A DNA stretch of 64,000 bases from Actinomadura fibrosa (GTDB taxonomy: Bacteria; Actinomycetota; Actinomycetes; Streptosporangiales; Streptosporangiaceae). The position numbers and the translations under genes were made by a program. Location of the stretch: the NCBI RefSeq assembly GCF_900659615.1, contig NZ_CAACUY010000013.1, forward strand, positions 34,748 to 98,747, read 5' to 3'. Under the pieces are notes generated by a model. It had not been told where the DNA came from and searched no databases. It saw only the letters and a list, made by a program, of their open reading frames with translations. Shown piece after piece: positions 7,788 through 16,471 of the stretch (positions are counted from its first letter, which is position 1; each line of letters starts with the position of its first letter).

Positions 7788-9251
7788 ATGAGCGACGACC
7801 TCCGCCGCGTCCAGCTTCTCATCGACGGCGCATGGGGACCCGCCGGCACCGGCCGGACGATCACCACCACGGCCGGGAGCACCGGTGCGCCGATCGCCGA
7901 GGTGGCCGCGGCCGGCCTCGACGACGTCGACCGGGCCGTCACGGCGGCCGCGGCCGCCGCGGACGAATGGGCGTCCACCAGCCCCGGACGGCGGCGCGAC
8001 CTCCTGGAGAAGGCCGCGCGAATCCTGTCCGAGCGCAGCGAGGACATCACCGCGCTGATGTCCCGCGAGATGGGCGCGGCGGCCGGATGGTGCCACTTCA
8101 ACGTGCACGTCGCCGTGGGTATGCTCCGCGAGGCCGCGGCGCAGACGTACTCGACGGTGGGCGAGGTCATCCCCTCCGACGTCCCCGGCCTGACGGCCCT
8201 GGGAGTACGGCAGCCGGCCGGCGTCACGGTGGGCATCGCGCCCTGGAACGCCCCGCTCATCCTCGGCGTCCGCGCCGTGGCGATGCCACTCGCCTACGGC
8301 AACACCGTCGTCCTCAAGGCGTCCGAGCAGACCCCCGGCACCCAGGCCGAGATCGCCCGGGCGCTCGCCGACGCCGGCCTGCCCGCCGGCGCCGTCAACC
8401 TGATCACCAACGACGCCGCCGACGCCCCCTCCGTCGTCGAGCGGCTCATCGCCCACCCGCTCGTCCGCCGGATCAACTTCACCGGCTCCACCAAGGTCGG
8501 CCGGACTATCGGGGAACTGGCCGGCCGGCACCTCAAGCGGGTGGTGCTGGAACTCGGCGGCAAGGCGCCCCTGCTGGTGCTCCGCGACGCTTCGGTCGAC
8601 GACGCGGTCGACGCGGCCGTCTTCGGCGCGTTCATGAACCAGGGCCAGATCTGCATGTCGACCGAACGGCTCGTCGTCGCCGGCGAGGTGATCGACGAGT
8701 TCTCGCGGAAACTGGCCGAGCGGGCGGCGTCCCTCACCGTGGGGGACGCGGCCGACCCCAAGACCGAGATCGGGCCGATGGTGCACGAGCAGGCCTGCGC
8801 CCACGTCGAGTCGCTGATCGAGGACGCGGTCGCCCACGGCGCCGAGGTCCTCACCGGCGGCGGCCGCGACGGCCTGTTCTTCCAGCCGACCGTGCTGCGA
8901 GGCGTGACCCCACAGATGCGCATCTACCAGGAGGAGTCCTTCGGCCCGGTCGCCTCGATCATCGAGGCCGACTCCGAGGACAGGGCCGTCGAGATCGCCA
9001 ACGACACCCGGTACGGGCTGTCGAGCGCCATCTTCAGCACGGACGTGGGACACGCCCTGGACCTCGCCAAGCGCATCAGGGCCGGCATCTGCCACATCAA
9101 TGGCGCGACCGTGCACGACGAGCCCCAGATGCCGTTCGGCGGAGTGGGAGACAGCGGGTTCGGGAGGTTCGGTTCGCGCGCCGCCCTGGAGGAGTTCACC
9201 GAGCTCCGCTGGATCACCATCCAGTCCGGCGGCCGGCACTACCCGATCTGA
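7788..9251 (+). CDS. vdh: Aromatic aldehyde (vanillin-type) dehydrogenase
   Basis: NAD(P)-dependent aldehyde dehydrogenase of 487 residues, expected to oxidise vanillin or 4-hydroxybenzaldehyde released by the upstream hydratase/lyase. The catalytic Cys is in NQGQICMSTER, the general-base Glu in LELGGKAP, the cofactor segments in IAPWNAPLILG and INFTGSTKVGR, and the C-terminal PFGGVGDSGFGRFG is present. The ATG at 7788 follows AGGAG with good spacing; the longer open frame upstream overlaps the hydratase gene and is not used. The substrate is inferred from operon order. Confidence 0.9.
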   Translation: MSDDLRRVQLLIDGAWGPAGTGRTITTTAGSTGAPIAEVAAAGLDDVDRAVTAAAAAADEWASTSPGRRRDLLEKAARILSERSEDITALMSREMGAAAGWCHFNVHVAVGMLREAAAQTYSTVGEVIPSDVPGLTALGVRQPAGVTVGIAPWNAPLILGVRAVAMPLAYGNTVVLKASEQTPGTQAEIARALADAGLPAGAVNLITNDAADAPSVVERLIAHPLVRRINFTGSTKVGRTIGELAGRHLKRVVLELGGKAPLLVLRDASVDDAVDAAVFGAFMNQGQICMSTERLVVAGEVIDEFSRKLAERAASLTVGDAADPKTEIGPMVHEQACAHVESLIEDAVAHGAEVLTGGGRDGLFFQPTVLRGVTPQMRIYQEESFGPVASIIEADSEDRAVEIANDTRYGLSSAIFSTDVGHALDLAKRIRAGICHINGATVHDEPQMPFGGVGDSGFGRFGSRAALEEFTELRWITIQSGGRHYPI

Positions 9252-9267
9252 TGGGAACCTCAAGGTC

Positions 9268-10767
9268 ATGGACATGTGGGGTCTGAGGTATGGCGAGCTG
9301 GTCGAGCGCCGGGCCCGCCGGCAACCGGACCGGATCGCGATCATCGGGAACGGCGCGTCGATCACCTACGCGGAGCTCGGGGAGCGGATCCGGCGGATGT
9401 CGGGCACCCTGCGCGCCACGGGTGCCCGCCGGGGCGACCGGGTGCTGTGCGTGAGCGAGAACCGCGCCGAGGTGCTCGTCGCGGCCTACGCCTGCTCGCG
9501 CATCGGTGCCGCGTTCGTACCGATCAGTCCCGCATCGACGAACGACGAGCTGGAATTCGTCCTGGCCGATGTGGAACCCGTGCTGATCTGTGCCGGATCG
9601 CAGGCCAAGGCCGTCCGCTCGGGGGAGTACGCGGGCCTGCCCCCGGTGATCGAGCTCGGCGCCTGGACGGCCGGCGCCTGCACGGCGCCCGCCGAGGACG
9701 GTCCCGTCGAGGTGGAGCCCGACGACATAGCGGTCATCTGTTACACCTCGGGCACGTCCGGCAGGCCGAAGGGCGTGGCGCTCAGCCACCGGGCCCTGCA
9801 CTGGAACAGCTACAACACCCTCCTCGGCCTGGACATCACCTCCGACGACGTCGCCTTGGTCAACACACCGCTGTCCCATACCGCGGCGCTGAACACGATC
9901 GCCACCAACACCCTCTACAAGGGCGGCACACTGGTCCTGCAAGAGAAGTTCGACGCCTCGGCATGCCTCGACGCGATCGAGACCTTCCAGGTGACGGCGG
10001 CTTTCGCCGTACCGACCATGCTGGCGCTGATGGAGAACTCTCCCGGCTTCGACGAGACCAGATTGCGCACGTTGCGCTGGGTGCTGAGCGGCGGCGCGCC
10101 ACTGCCTCCCGAGCTCGCGTCCCGCTGGTCCGCCATGGGGGTACCGGTCATCGCCAGCTTCGGCCTCAGCGAGGCCGGCCCCTCCGTCACCTTCCGGCGC
10201 CCGGACGATGTGGCTCGCAAGGCGTCCTCGTCCGGAGCGCCGGCGCCCCTGACCGACGTGCGCGTCGTCGACGACACCGGTGCGACGGCACCGCCGGGCA
10301 CGATCGGAGAGATCGTCGTCACCGGACCGCACGTCGCGGCGGGCTACTGGAACAGACCCGAGGCGACACGAGACACCTTCCGGCCCGACGGCCTGTGGAC
10401 CGGTGACCGTGGCTACTTCGACGCCGACGGCGACCTGGTGATCGCGGGACGCAGCAAGGACGTCATCATCACGGGAGGGGAGAACGTCGACCCGGTCGAG
10501 GTCGAGCAGGCGGTGCTGCGGCACCCCTCGGTCTCGGAAGCCACCGTGGTGGGCTTCCCCGACTCGCTCTGGGGCGAACTCGTGACCGCGATCGTCGTCC
10601 CGAGACCAGGAGGGTCGGTAACTACTGAGGAACTGCGCTCCTTCCTGGCCGATCGGCTGGCCAAACACAAGATCCCTCGACGCGTCGAGGTGTGGGACGC
10701 CATCCCGAAGACGCCGGTGGGCAAGATCCGCCGGGACGACATCCGAGCGCGCCTGCGCCGAGCGTAG
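9268..10767 (+). CDS. fcs: Hydroxycinnamate (feruloyl-type) CoA ligase
   Basis: ATP-dependent acyl-CoA synthetase of about 499 residues that would activate ferulate or coumarate to its CoA thioester, the entry step of the pathway encoded upstream. The AMP-binding P-loop YTSGTSGRPKG, the A5-type segment SFGLSEAGPS, the TGDRGYFDADG hinge region, GRSKDVIITGGENV and the C-terminal catalytic Lys in PKTPVGKIRR are present. Two starts are possible: ATG at 9268, or ATG at 9274, which has the better spacing to AAGG. It begins 16 bp after the aldehyde dehydrogenase stop and is last in the operon. A medium-chain acyl-CoA ligase is the alternative on sequence alone. Confidence 0.88.
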   Translation: MDMWGLRYGELVERRARRQPDRIAIIGNGASITYAELGERIRRMSGTLRATGARRGDRVLCVSENRAEVLVAAYACSRIGAAFVPISPASTNDELEFVLADVEPVLICAGSQAKAVRSGEYAGLPPVIELGAWTAGACTAPAEDGPVEVEPDDIAVICYTSGTSGRPKGVALSHRALHWNSYNTLLGLDITSDDVALVNTPLSHTAALNTIATNTLYKGGTLVLQEKFDASACLDAIETFQVTAAFAVPTMLALMENSPGFDETRLRTLRWVLSGGAPLPPELASRWSAMGVPVIASFGLSEAGPSVTFRRPDDVARKASSSGAPAPLTDVRVVDDTGATAPPGTIGEIVVTGPHVAAGYWNRPEATRDTFRPDGLWTGDRGYFDADGDLVIAGRSKDVIITGGENVDPVEVEQAVLRHPSVSEATVVGFPDSLWGELVTAIVVPRPGGSVTTEELRSFLADRLAKHKIPRRVEVWDAIPKTPVGKIRRDDIRARLRRA

Positions 10768-11055
10768 GCGGTGGCGTGCCACGCACGGGCGATCCGCCTT
10801 CGTACCGCGCTCGCCGTAGCCGGAGATGACGCGGGTGGCTGACGGAACACACAGGTCGGAGCCTTACCGTGGTGTGTTTGACGGAGCTTGCGGTGAGGAA
10901 CATGGGTGTGGCGGCGTCATCCGCGAATGGTCGATGCGGCATTGGCGCTGGATTCGGCGTGCGTGTGTGATGCTGGCGATGGTGTGGTCCGGCCCCAGAG
11001 ATGACCGGTCGCTGACCATCCTCGATGTCGTCTCAATCTGCCTTCGGTCATTCCG
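10768..11055. other. Intergenic, no gene seen
   Basis: Short open frames here have no ribosome site or recognisable product. This is the boundary between the catabolic locus and the accessory region. Confidence 0.5.
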
Positions 11056-11759
11056 TCACTGCCGCGAGATAGCGAGTATCTCGTTCATTGTGGAATCTGA
11101 TACGGCTGCCGATTGCGCCGTGACCTCGACATTCCAGATGTAGGCGCCCTTGCTTCCGGTCGCAAAGGAGCGATTTTCGTAGCTTATGTTCCGATACAGT
11201 CTCGTCTCGCGTGAAAGTTCGACCAGCTTACCAAGATCTGCGTCGATTATGTGCTTGCATTCCGAGGCCGTCTCAGCGTTGGGCATCTCGAGCCACGAGA
11301 GGGCGACAAGCGCGCGAGGTCTTTATTCATCTTGCCGACTCTCATAAAGGCTCGCGCCATGTGTCTGCATGGATTCGCTTGCAGATAGGTGCGCAATTGC
11401 CCCTCGGAATACCGGACGCAGTCAGTATCGAATCTTGTTGATAGATCTGTCTCGAAGTGATTATTCTTGAGGGCGGCATCGGCTCGCCTGAACCCGCCCT
11501 GAGCCTCTTTCGAGAGAGCATCTACAGGTGCTTTCGGTCGAGCCGGTTCAGGTGTTCCTGTGTCAAAAATGTTGACACCCAGCACGCCAGCTGCGCCCAG
11601 CGTTACGATGAGGCCGCAGATGGCAACGACTCCACCTGCCCCTATTCCGTCGTCACCATTCAGGCCAGAGTTCCCGCTGGAGCGAGAACCTCGATCATTC
11701 CTCCAGTGTCCTTTCACCCAATGTCCACCTCGAAAATGCCCTCGAACCCAATGTGACAA
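11056..11759 (-). pseudogene. Single-TM membrane protein, frameshifted in a (CG)n tract
   Basis: Two minus-strand frames join into one protein of about 233 residues. The first part begins with repeated GHWR/GHFR-like motifs, then a glycine-rich linker, one membrane segment (GGVVAICGLIVTLGAAGVLGV) and an extracellular region with two Cys. The second part continues it (LVALSWLEMPNAETA onward) after a shift inside GCGCGCG at 11310-11316; removing two bases restores one frame. TTG at 11757-11759 is chosen because an AGGGGGTGA ribosome site lies a few bases upstream and the HWVRGHFR motif follows at once. Base composition is lower in GC than the surroundings. Function unknown; the shift may be real, phase-variable or a sequence error. 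Confidence 0.6.
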
Positions 11760-12555
11760 ACCGTCACCCCCTAGTTGTGTCACAAGAGACCTTATGGACG
11801 ACTTTCGATTGTTTATCATGTTCTTGGTGGCGCCGCTACTGCTTGAGAGTGTGAATATATTGTTTGTCCACAAATGGCTACGCCCTTGTCAACGCCACTC
11901 CGCGTCACCGGTTCCGGGGAGGTCTTGACTCACCCAGCGGAGGGCCGGGTTATCTGCTGCGAACACGACCTCCCCGGCAATCTGGATCACATGGACGTCA
12001 AGAAACTGGGCTGCAACCTCACAGGCGGCCCAGTTGCCGCGCCGCTACCGATGCGGCCGCCAGACCGTGATCTGCACCGACACCGCCGGCGGCACGCACG
12101 AGTTCGTCGGCTGTGTCGCCGCGTAGGGCTGGCGGCTGTCGTGCTCGATCGGGATGGCCACCAGCGACGCCGTCCACGCCGCTGGGCTGCAGAACCCTGC
12201 CTCAGTTCGGACGCCGGCGATCGAACCCGACGGTGACGTCCGCGATGGCGCCAGGGGCGCCGAGGCGGTCGGCGGGTCCCGGCCGGTATGTGGCTGATCC
12301 TGCGGAGAGAACACCCGCATCCGGGCGCGCAGGTTGGAGCTGGCTTGTCGACGAGGTCACCGACCGCACGGACCCGAGCGCCACGCTCAAGAAGGCGATG
12401 ACTACACTTAGTGACGACCGGTGGGCGAGGTGAAAGCGTGAATACTGGGAGATCGGAAAGGACTCGATTTTCGTCGAAGTTCCCTCAGTGGAGGACAACC
12501 TACGCCTCTGAGCTGGGCAGACGCGAGCTTCGTCGGTGTGGACGGGGTGCAAGAT
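11760..12555. other. Non-coding or decayed stretch
   Basis: No frame here has a recognisable domain or a good ribosome site. Minus-strand frames around 12045-12585 are open for 90-130 codons but their composition looks like random GC-rich reading. Probably decayed DNA at the left edge of the island. Confidence 0.4.
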
Positions 12556-12860
12556 CGTGTTCACACCGAAGAGGCCACTATCCATCGGATAGTGGCCTCT
12601 TGAAGTTGCACTGACCTACCTAAGAGGTCACGCATACACTCTCCTGTCGCGGCAGCCCGGCGGCGGCCCCTCGTTGCCCACTTTTGACCTGGTAGCGGGC
12701 TGGCCGACAAGCGTGTGGGTGTCGCGATCTCGGCTGCCTCGCCACTGTAGCGAGGGTGCATGGCTCCTGGTGGGAGGAATCTGGGAGATCCATCTTCTCC
12801 CGCTCCGAATGAGGTCACGCGAAGCCTTCTCGCGGCATCACCCTGAGTGACTAGGTACTG
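12556..12860 (+). repeat. Repeat copy A: tRNA-Val remnant plus flanking sequence
   Basis: This segment matches the one at 32047-32396 in patches in the same orientation: GTGTTCACACCGAAGAGGCC, the hairpin with its TTGA-x-G-x-TGCACTGA tail, AGAGGTCACGCA, a shared TGGTGGGAGG-AATCTGGGAGATC-type block, and TCACGCGAAG...TCACCTGAGTGACTA-like sequence at the end. Compared with copy B, about 47 bases between two GAGGCC motifs are missing, which removed the T-arm and acceptor part of the tRNA. The two copies bracket the defence genes. Confidence 0.7.
12570..12600 (+). terminator. Perfect 14-bp stem terminator of the tRNA-Val remnant
   Basis: AGAGGCCACTATCC and its exact reverse complement are separated by a 3-base ATC loop and followed by TTGAAG. 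In copy B the equivalent hairpin lies 14 bases after the tRNA-Val 3' end, so this is the original tRNA terminator. Confidence 0.7.
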
Positions 12861-12935
12861 AAGTCTTCGCAAGGTCATCGGCACACGGACCGCAACTTCC
12901 CAGTCCGGTGAACGCCCCAACTTTTGCCCCGGATG

Positions 12936-13175
12936 GCCGCCTGCTACGCAGGCATAGGCTACGTCGGTGCCGGAGGCGCGATCAGCACCTCCTGTGAACG
13001 CAAGAGAGGTCGCAAGCTCGGCAAGCACAAGAAGCTGTTGACCACCGCCACGCCAGGGCCCGCGCGCTCGGCAAGCGCGGCGCCGCCATCCTCAAGAGCT
13101 CGCACATGTTGCGGAAGGCTCGCCACTCATCCAGCCGCCTCACCGCCATCGTCCAAGCCATCCTTGCTGACCGAG
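12936..13175 (+). mobile_element. Transposase C-terminal remnant (DDE_Tnp_4 type)
   Basis: Reads GYVGAGGAI...RKRGRKLGKHKKL, then after a frameshift ARALGKRGAAILKSSHMLRKARHSSSRLTAIVQAIL. The second half matches the better preserved remnant at 36191-36403. No N-terminal part or catalytic residues remain; non-functional. Confidence 0.65.
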
Positions 13176-13425
13176 TCGATCGCGCACCGCGACCAGTCCA
13201 GCTCCCCGCGCGCACCCAACTCGTCCACCACCAGGCGGTGCAGCTTGGCCCAGACCCGCGCCACACTCCACTCGGTGAAGCGGTAGGGCCGGACGGGCCG
13301 AACGCCGGCGGCAGTTGCTGCCAGGTGCCGCCGGTGGTGGCCACAAAGGTGATCGCGGCCAGCACTGCGTGCTGGTCCCACGCTGTGGCCCGCCTACCAC
13401 GACCGCTACCGGCTCCTTCCACCCG
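13168..13425 (-). mobile_element. IS5-family transposase N-terminal remnant (DUF4096)
   Basis: Minus-strand reading gives AWDQHAVLAAITFVATTGGTWQQLPPAFG and, after a shift, RFTEWSVARVWAKLHRLVVDELGARGELDWSRCAIDSV, the classic N-terminal domain of IS5-group transposases. It stops at the junction with the facing remnant at 12936-13175 and carries no catalytic triad. Two different insertion elements were therefore fused tail to tail by deletion. Confidence 0.7.
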
Positions 13426-13439
13426 ACGTCTTCACCTCC

Positions 13440-14476
13440 GGCAGCGCTGGCGGGATCCCTACTTCCGGCACCGCGAGGCGTTGATGGCGGCGCAGGTCCT
13501 GCGGCCGCCCGACCGGCCCACCGCCACCGAGACCGCGCGCCTACACCCTGGCTGAGGACGGCGACGCCCGGCTGCGCGCGGCGTTGGGGCAGCAAGACAC
13601 GGCTTTCCTCAGACCATCGCCGCGGCGCCGCAGTTGATCGACCGGTGGGATGACGCCGGCCCCTACCTCTGTGCAGTACTGACCGCCGCGATTGATGCCG
13701 ACCGCCTGGGCGCTCGTGAGCTGCTTGCGGCGGCGCTGCTGCAGGGCGCGGCACCCGGCTGCTGCAGCCCGGCCAAGCGGGCCCAGGCGCCGATCAACTG
13801 GTTCGAGATGGCTCTGGCCTACAGCACCCAGCGGCTGCGCGGTGCGGTCGCCGCGCTCAGCCCGGCCAACGACGGCAGAGCATGGGCACCGTCACCGGCT
13901 ACCGCCTCGCCGACTGCCTCCTGCAACACGCCAACCCCACCGCACCGACCATTTTCCTCCGGACAGCTTCTGGACCGCTGCCGCCACACACGCCCACTCC
14001 ACCGACCTCAACACTTTCGGCGAGGCCGCTCGGAACCGCGGCCTGTACCGGCACGCCGCCCAACTGTGGCGAAACGCCACCGCACACGGACACCGTGCCG
14101 CCCCACCAAGCTGGTGTCCCACCTGTACCCACTGCACCCGACCGACCCCCGCTCCGTCGGCTTCGCCGACCCGGATGCCGTGGTCGAGTTGCTGAGGGGT
14201 TGCGGGAGGTGGGGCGGACGAGCAGACCCACCGCGCTGGCCGCGCGCGCCGCCGCGCACGTCGACCCTCGACGACCTGTTTGCCGTGGCGCAGTTGCTGA
14301 ACGGAGCGCGGGAGGTGGGGGCGGGCGAGCAGGCCACGACGCTAGGCGAACGGCTGCCCGCTGCAGGTATGGTCGCTCAGTTCGTTGGGGTCGGCGTGCG
14401 AGGGGAGCGCTTCCGGTTCGGGCGCGACCGCGATGGGTGCGCCGTCGCGCGCTTGTGCTGGGAGGACCTGCAGTAA
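13440..14476 (+). pseudogene. Decayed repeat-protein gene (STAND-associated type)
   Basis: The plus strand encodes, across at least three frames, segments that clearly belong together: LLAAALLQGAAPGCCSPAKRAQAP, AYSTQRLRGAVAALSPANDG, MGTVTGYRLADCLLQHA, FWTAAATHAHSTDLNTFGEAARNRGLYRHAAQLW, a helical repeat LDDLFAVAQLLNGAREVGAGEQATTL, and the ending RFGRDRDGCAVARLCWEDLQ. Such tails are common in large actinobacterial proteins whose N-terminus carries a NACHT/STAND or related ATPase, but that part is absent here. Multiple indels make it non-functional. The family link is from memory of similar proteins and needs a search. Confidence 0.55.
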
Positions 14477-15289
14477 CTCACCTGTTCGCGGAGGCGGCAC
14501 CTGCGGACGTGGCCGCTTGGGCCGCGGTGGCGGCTCCGACGGGTTGGGCCGCTACCCGCCGTCGGAGTTGCTCGGGCGTCGAGCAGCGCAGGCGGTATTG
14601 GCCTGCACGACGATGGTGTCGGCCTGTTTCGCGGCGGCCGCGCGCAGGTCATCGTGGTCGACGGTGACGGTGTCAGGCCAGCGGCCGACCTGGGCCTCTC
14701 GAGGATTGCCGGAGAAGCGCGCGCTGCCGGGGCGGAAGGGCGCGCGCAGGTCGAAGAGTTGGGTGCGATCTGCGCGGTGGAGTTCGCCAGCACCGCCTCT
14801 CGTCTGCTCCTGTCAGATAGGTATGCCGGGAACGGCCTCCGCCCATCGAAGCTGGACAGCCTCTTCGTCCGTGACCGACTCGGGAACCGCGCGAGCTCGC
14901 AGACAGCTCACTTCCAGGGCTCCTTCCTGCACTTCTACGGTTCGTCGTGGTGCCGAGGACACCGGTGTCAATCAGGTCGGGTCAGAGCGAGCGAAAGCTG
15001 CTCAAGCCCTGATGCAAGTTTCCCAACTGGCAGCGAAGCAGGATGGCCGAGAACAGCCAGGTACGGGCGCCAATGCAGAGTCCCGTCCCCACACCTCACT
15101 CGGCAGTGAGCCGATTGCGTCGGCGGTGGCTTGATGCCGCAACGCGAAGAGGTGTAGTAGGGGACCGGCCGAGCCGGTGCACTGATCCTGAGAAATCTGA
15201 CAAGAACAGGACAATGAGCAAGTTCTCGTGTGGTAGTGCTAGTTTGAACGCTAATGTTGCCGTCGAGTCCAGAGAGCACAGGGGGAAGG
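14477..15289. other. No confident gene; possible coding remnant on minus strand
   Basis: On the minus strand, 14570-14800 reads as plausible protein (RTQLFDLRAPFRPGSARFSG, then VGRWPDTVTVDHDDLRAAAA) without an in-frame start, so it looks like a fragment of an unidentified gene. The remaining sequence up to the SEFIR gene holds no recognisable frame and probably includes that gene's promoter. Confidence 0.3.
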
Positions 15290-16471
15290 ATGTCACTGGA
15301 GAAGCGCGCAGTTCAGTTGGTCCTGATCGACGAGGGTGCGAGATGGGTCAATGCGGAGCCGGACGGTACCAGCATCGGCGCGGTGACGCTACATAGTTGG
15401 GAGATTCATCCCGTTGATGCGAATCCTGAGGTCCTCGGAGAGAAGGACGCCTATCTCATCAAGGTCAATTACGATCTGGACCTCGGTCCCGATCCCGCTC
15501 CGGTGAGATGGTTCGAGGTCGGACTCGAGTTCACCGCTGGCGATGGCCTCGGTCCCGTTGCGATCGCTGACGCACTGCCGCGAACCATCGGACCGGAGAA
15601 GGAACGCGTTTACTCTCTGAACCGGCGGTTGCAGTTCGTGCCCCGCACTGCCGGAATGGATGCGGACGCCGTCATTCCCGCTACGACACACCGGATCGAC
15701 GTGTTCGGCGTCGGCGCGAACTTGGTGCGCTGGCAGAACGCGGCCGCGCATGAGGGGAGCGTCCGCTCCGGTTCACAGGTGGCGTGGCTATCGCTGTTCG
15801 TGCCACGGGGCTGCACGGAAGTGGCGGTCAGCTTCTCGGTCCGCTACTCGCTACCGCCCGAAGAGATCATCGGGTCGCTGCCGGGGCAGAACGCGCTGAC
15901 GTTCCCCTTGGTGCTGAAAGAGGGTGTACGACGGGTCGTGGAGCCCGTACCCATCGACGATACCGATCCCGCGCGGAGGCAGGAGGGGCCGCGGCTGTTC
16001 ATCTGCTACGCGCACGACACGGTGTGGCATGAGACGAACGCCCTCAAGTTTGCGGAACTGCTTCGCCACACCGGTGTTGACGTCCATATCGACAAGTGGG
16101 CCGGTGCCGTGCGCCGGCATTGGGGGATATGGGCGGAAGGTGAAATGAAGAAGGCGGATTTCGTTGCTGTCGTCGCCTCACCCAGGTGCAAGGTTGTGGG
16201 TGAGGGCAATGCGTCCAGTGACGAGAACCGCGGTATGCGCGCTGAGCTGAACTTCATCCGAGAGAAGCTCGCACAGGACGAGAGTCATTGGCTTCCGAAG
16301 GTACTTCCCGTTGTCCTCCCGGGTGAGACGGTCGAGCATTTGCCGGACTTTCTTCAACCGCACAACTGTGATCGCTACCCGATCGATGAGTTCACCGAGG
16401 AAGATATGGCGGACCTGCTGCGGGCGATGGGGAGGACCGGCGCCGGGGAATGGTCCTCCCCGCCACGCTAA
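15290..16471 (+). CDS. SEFIR-domain protein, putative immune effector or adaptor
   Basis: A 393-residue protein with an all-beta-looking N-terminal region (about 1-235) and a C-terminal SEFIR/TIR-like domain (about 238-385). The SEFIR domain is recognised by RLFICYAHDTVWHETNALKFAELLR, GVDVHIDKWAG, a WAEGEMKKADFVAVVASP strand and GMRAELNFIREKL; SEFIR domains signal by self-association and in bacteria occur in antiphage systems. ATG at 15290 follows an AGGGGGAAGG ribosome site. It converges on the pPIWI-RE gene, and the two genes overlap by four bases (CTAA at 16468-16471), so both stops are shared. The N-terminal region is not recognised and may sense or bind a target. It could be an independent defence gene. 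Confidence 0.78.
   Translation: MSLEKRAVQLVLIDEGARWVNAEPDGTSIGAVTLHSWEIHPVDANPEVLGEKDAYLIKVNYDLDLGPDPAPVRWFEVGLEFTAGDGLGPVAIADALPRTIGPEKERVYSLNRRLQFVPRTAGMDADAVIPATTHRIDVFGVGANLVRWQNAAAHEGSVRSGSQVAWLSLFVPRGCTEVAVSFSVRYSLPPEEIIGSLPGQNALTFPLVLKEGVRRVVEPVPIDDTDPARRQEGPRLFICYAHDTVWHETNALKFAELLRHTGVDVHIDKWAGAVRRHWGIWAEGEMKKADFVAVVASPRCKVVGEGNASSDENRGMRAELNFIREKLAQDESHWLPKVLPVVLPGETVEHLPDFLQPHNCDRYPIDEFTEEDMADLLRAMGRTGAGEWSSPPR

Noticed and set aside
7758..9365. A 535-codon minus-strand open frame
   Set aside because: Mirror of the aldehyde dehydrogenase gene; amino-acid composition is typical of antisense frames and no domain is visible.
12202..12585. A 127-codon minus-strand open frame ending in SFDRRRPN-like sequence
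   Set aside because: It starts inside the terminator hairpin, has no ribosome site and shows no domain.
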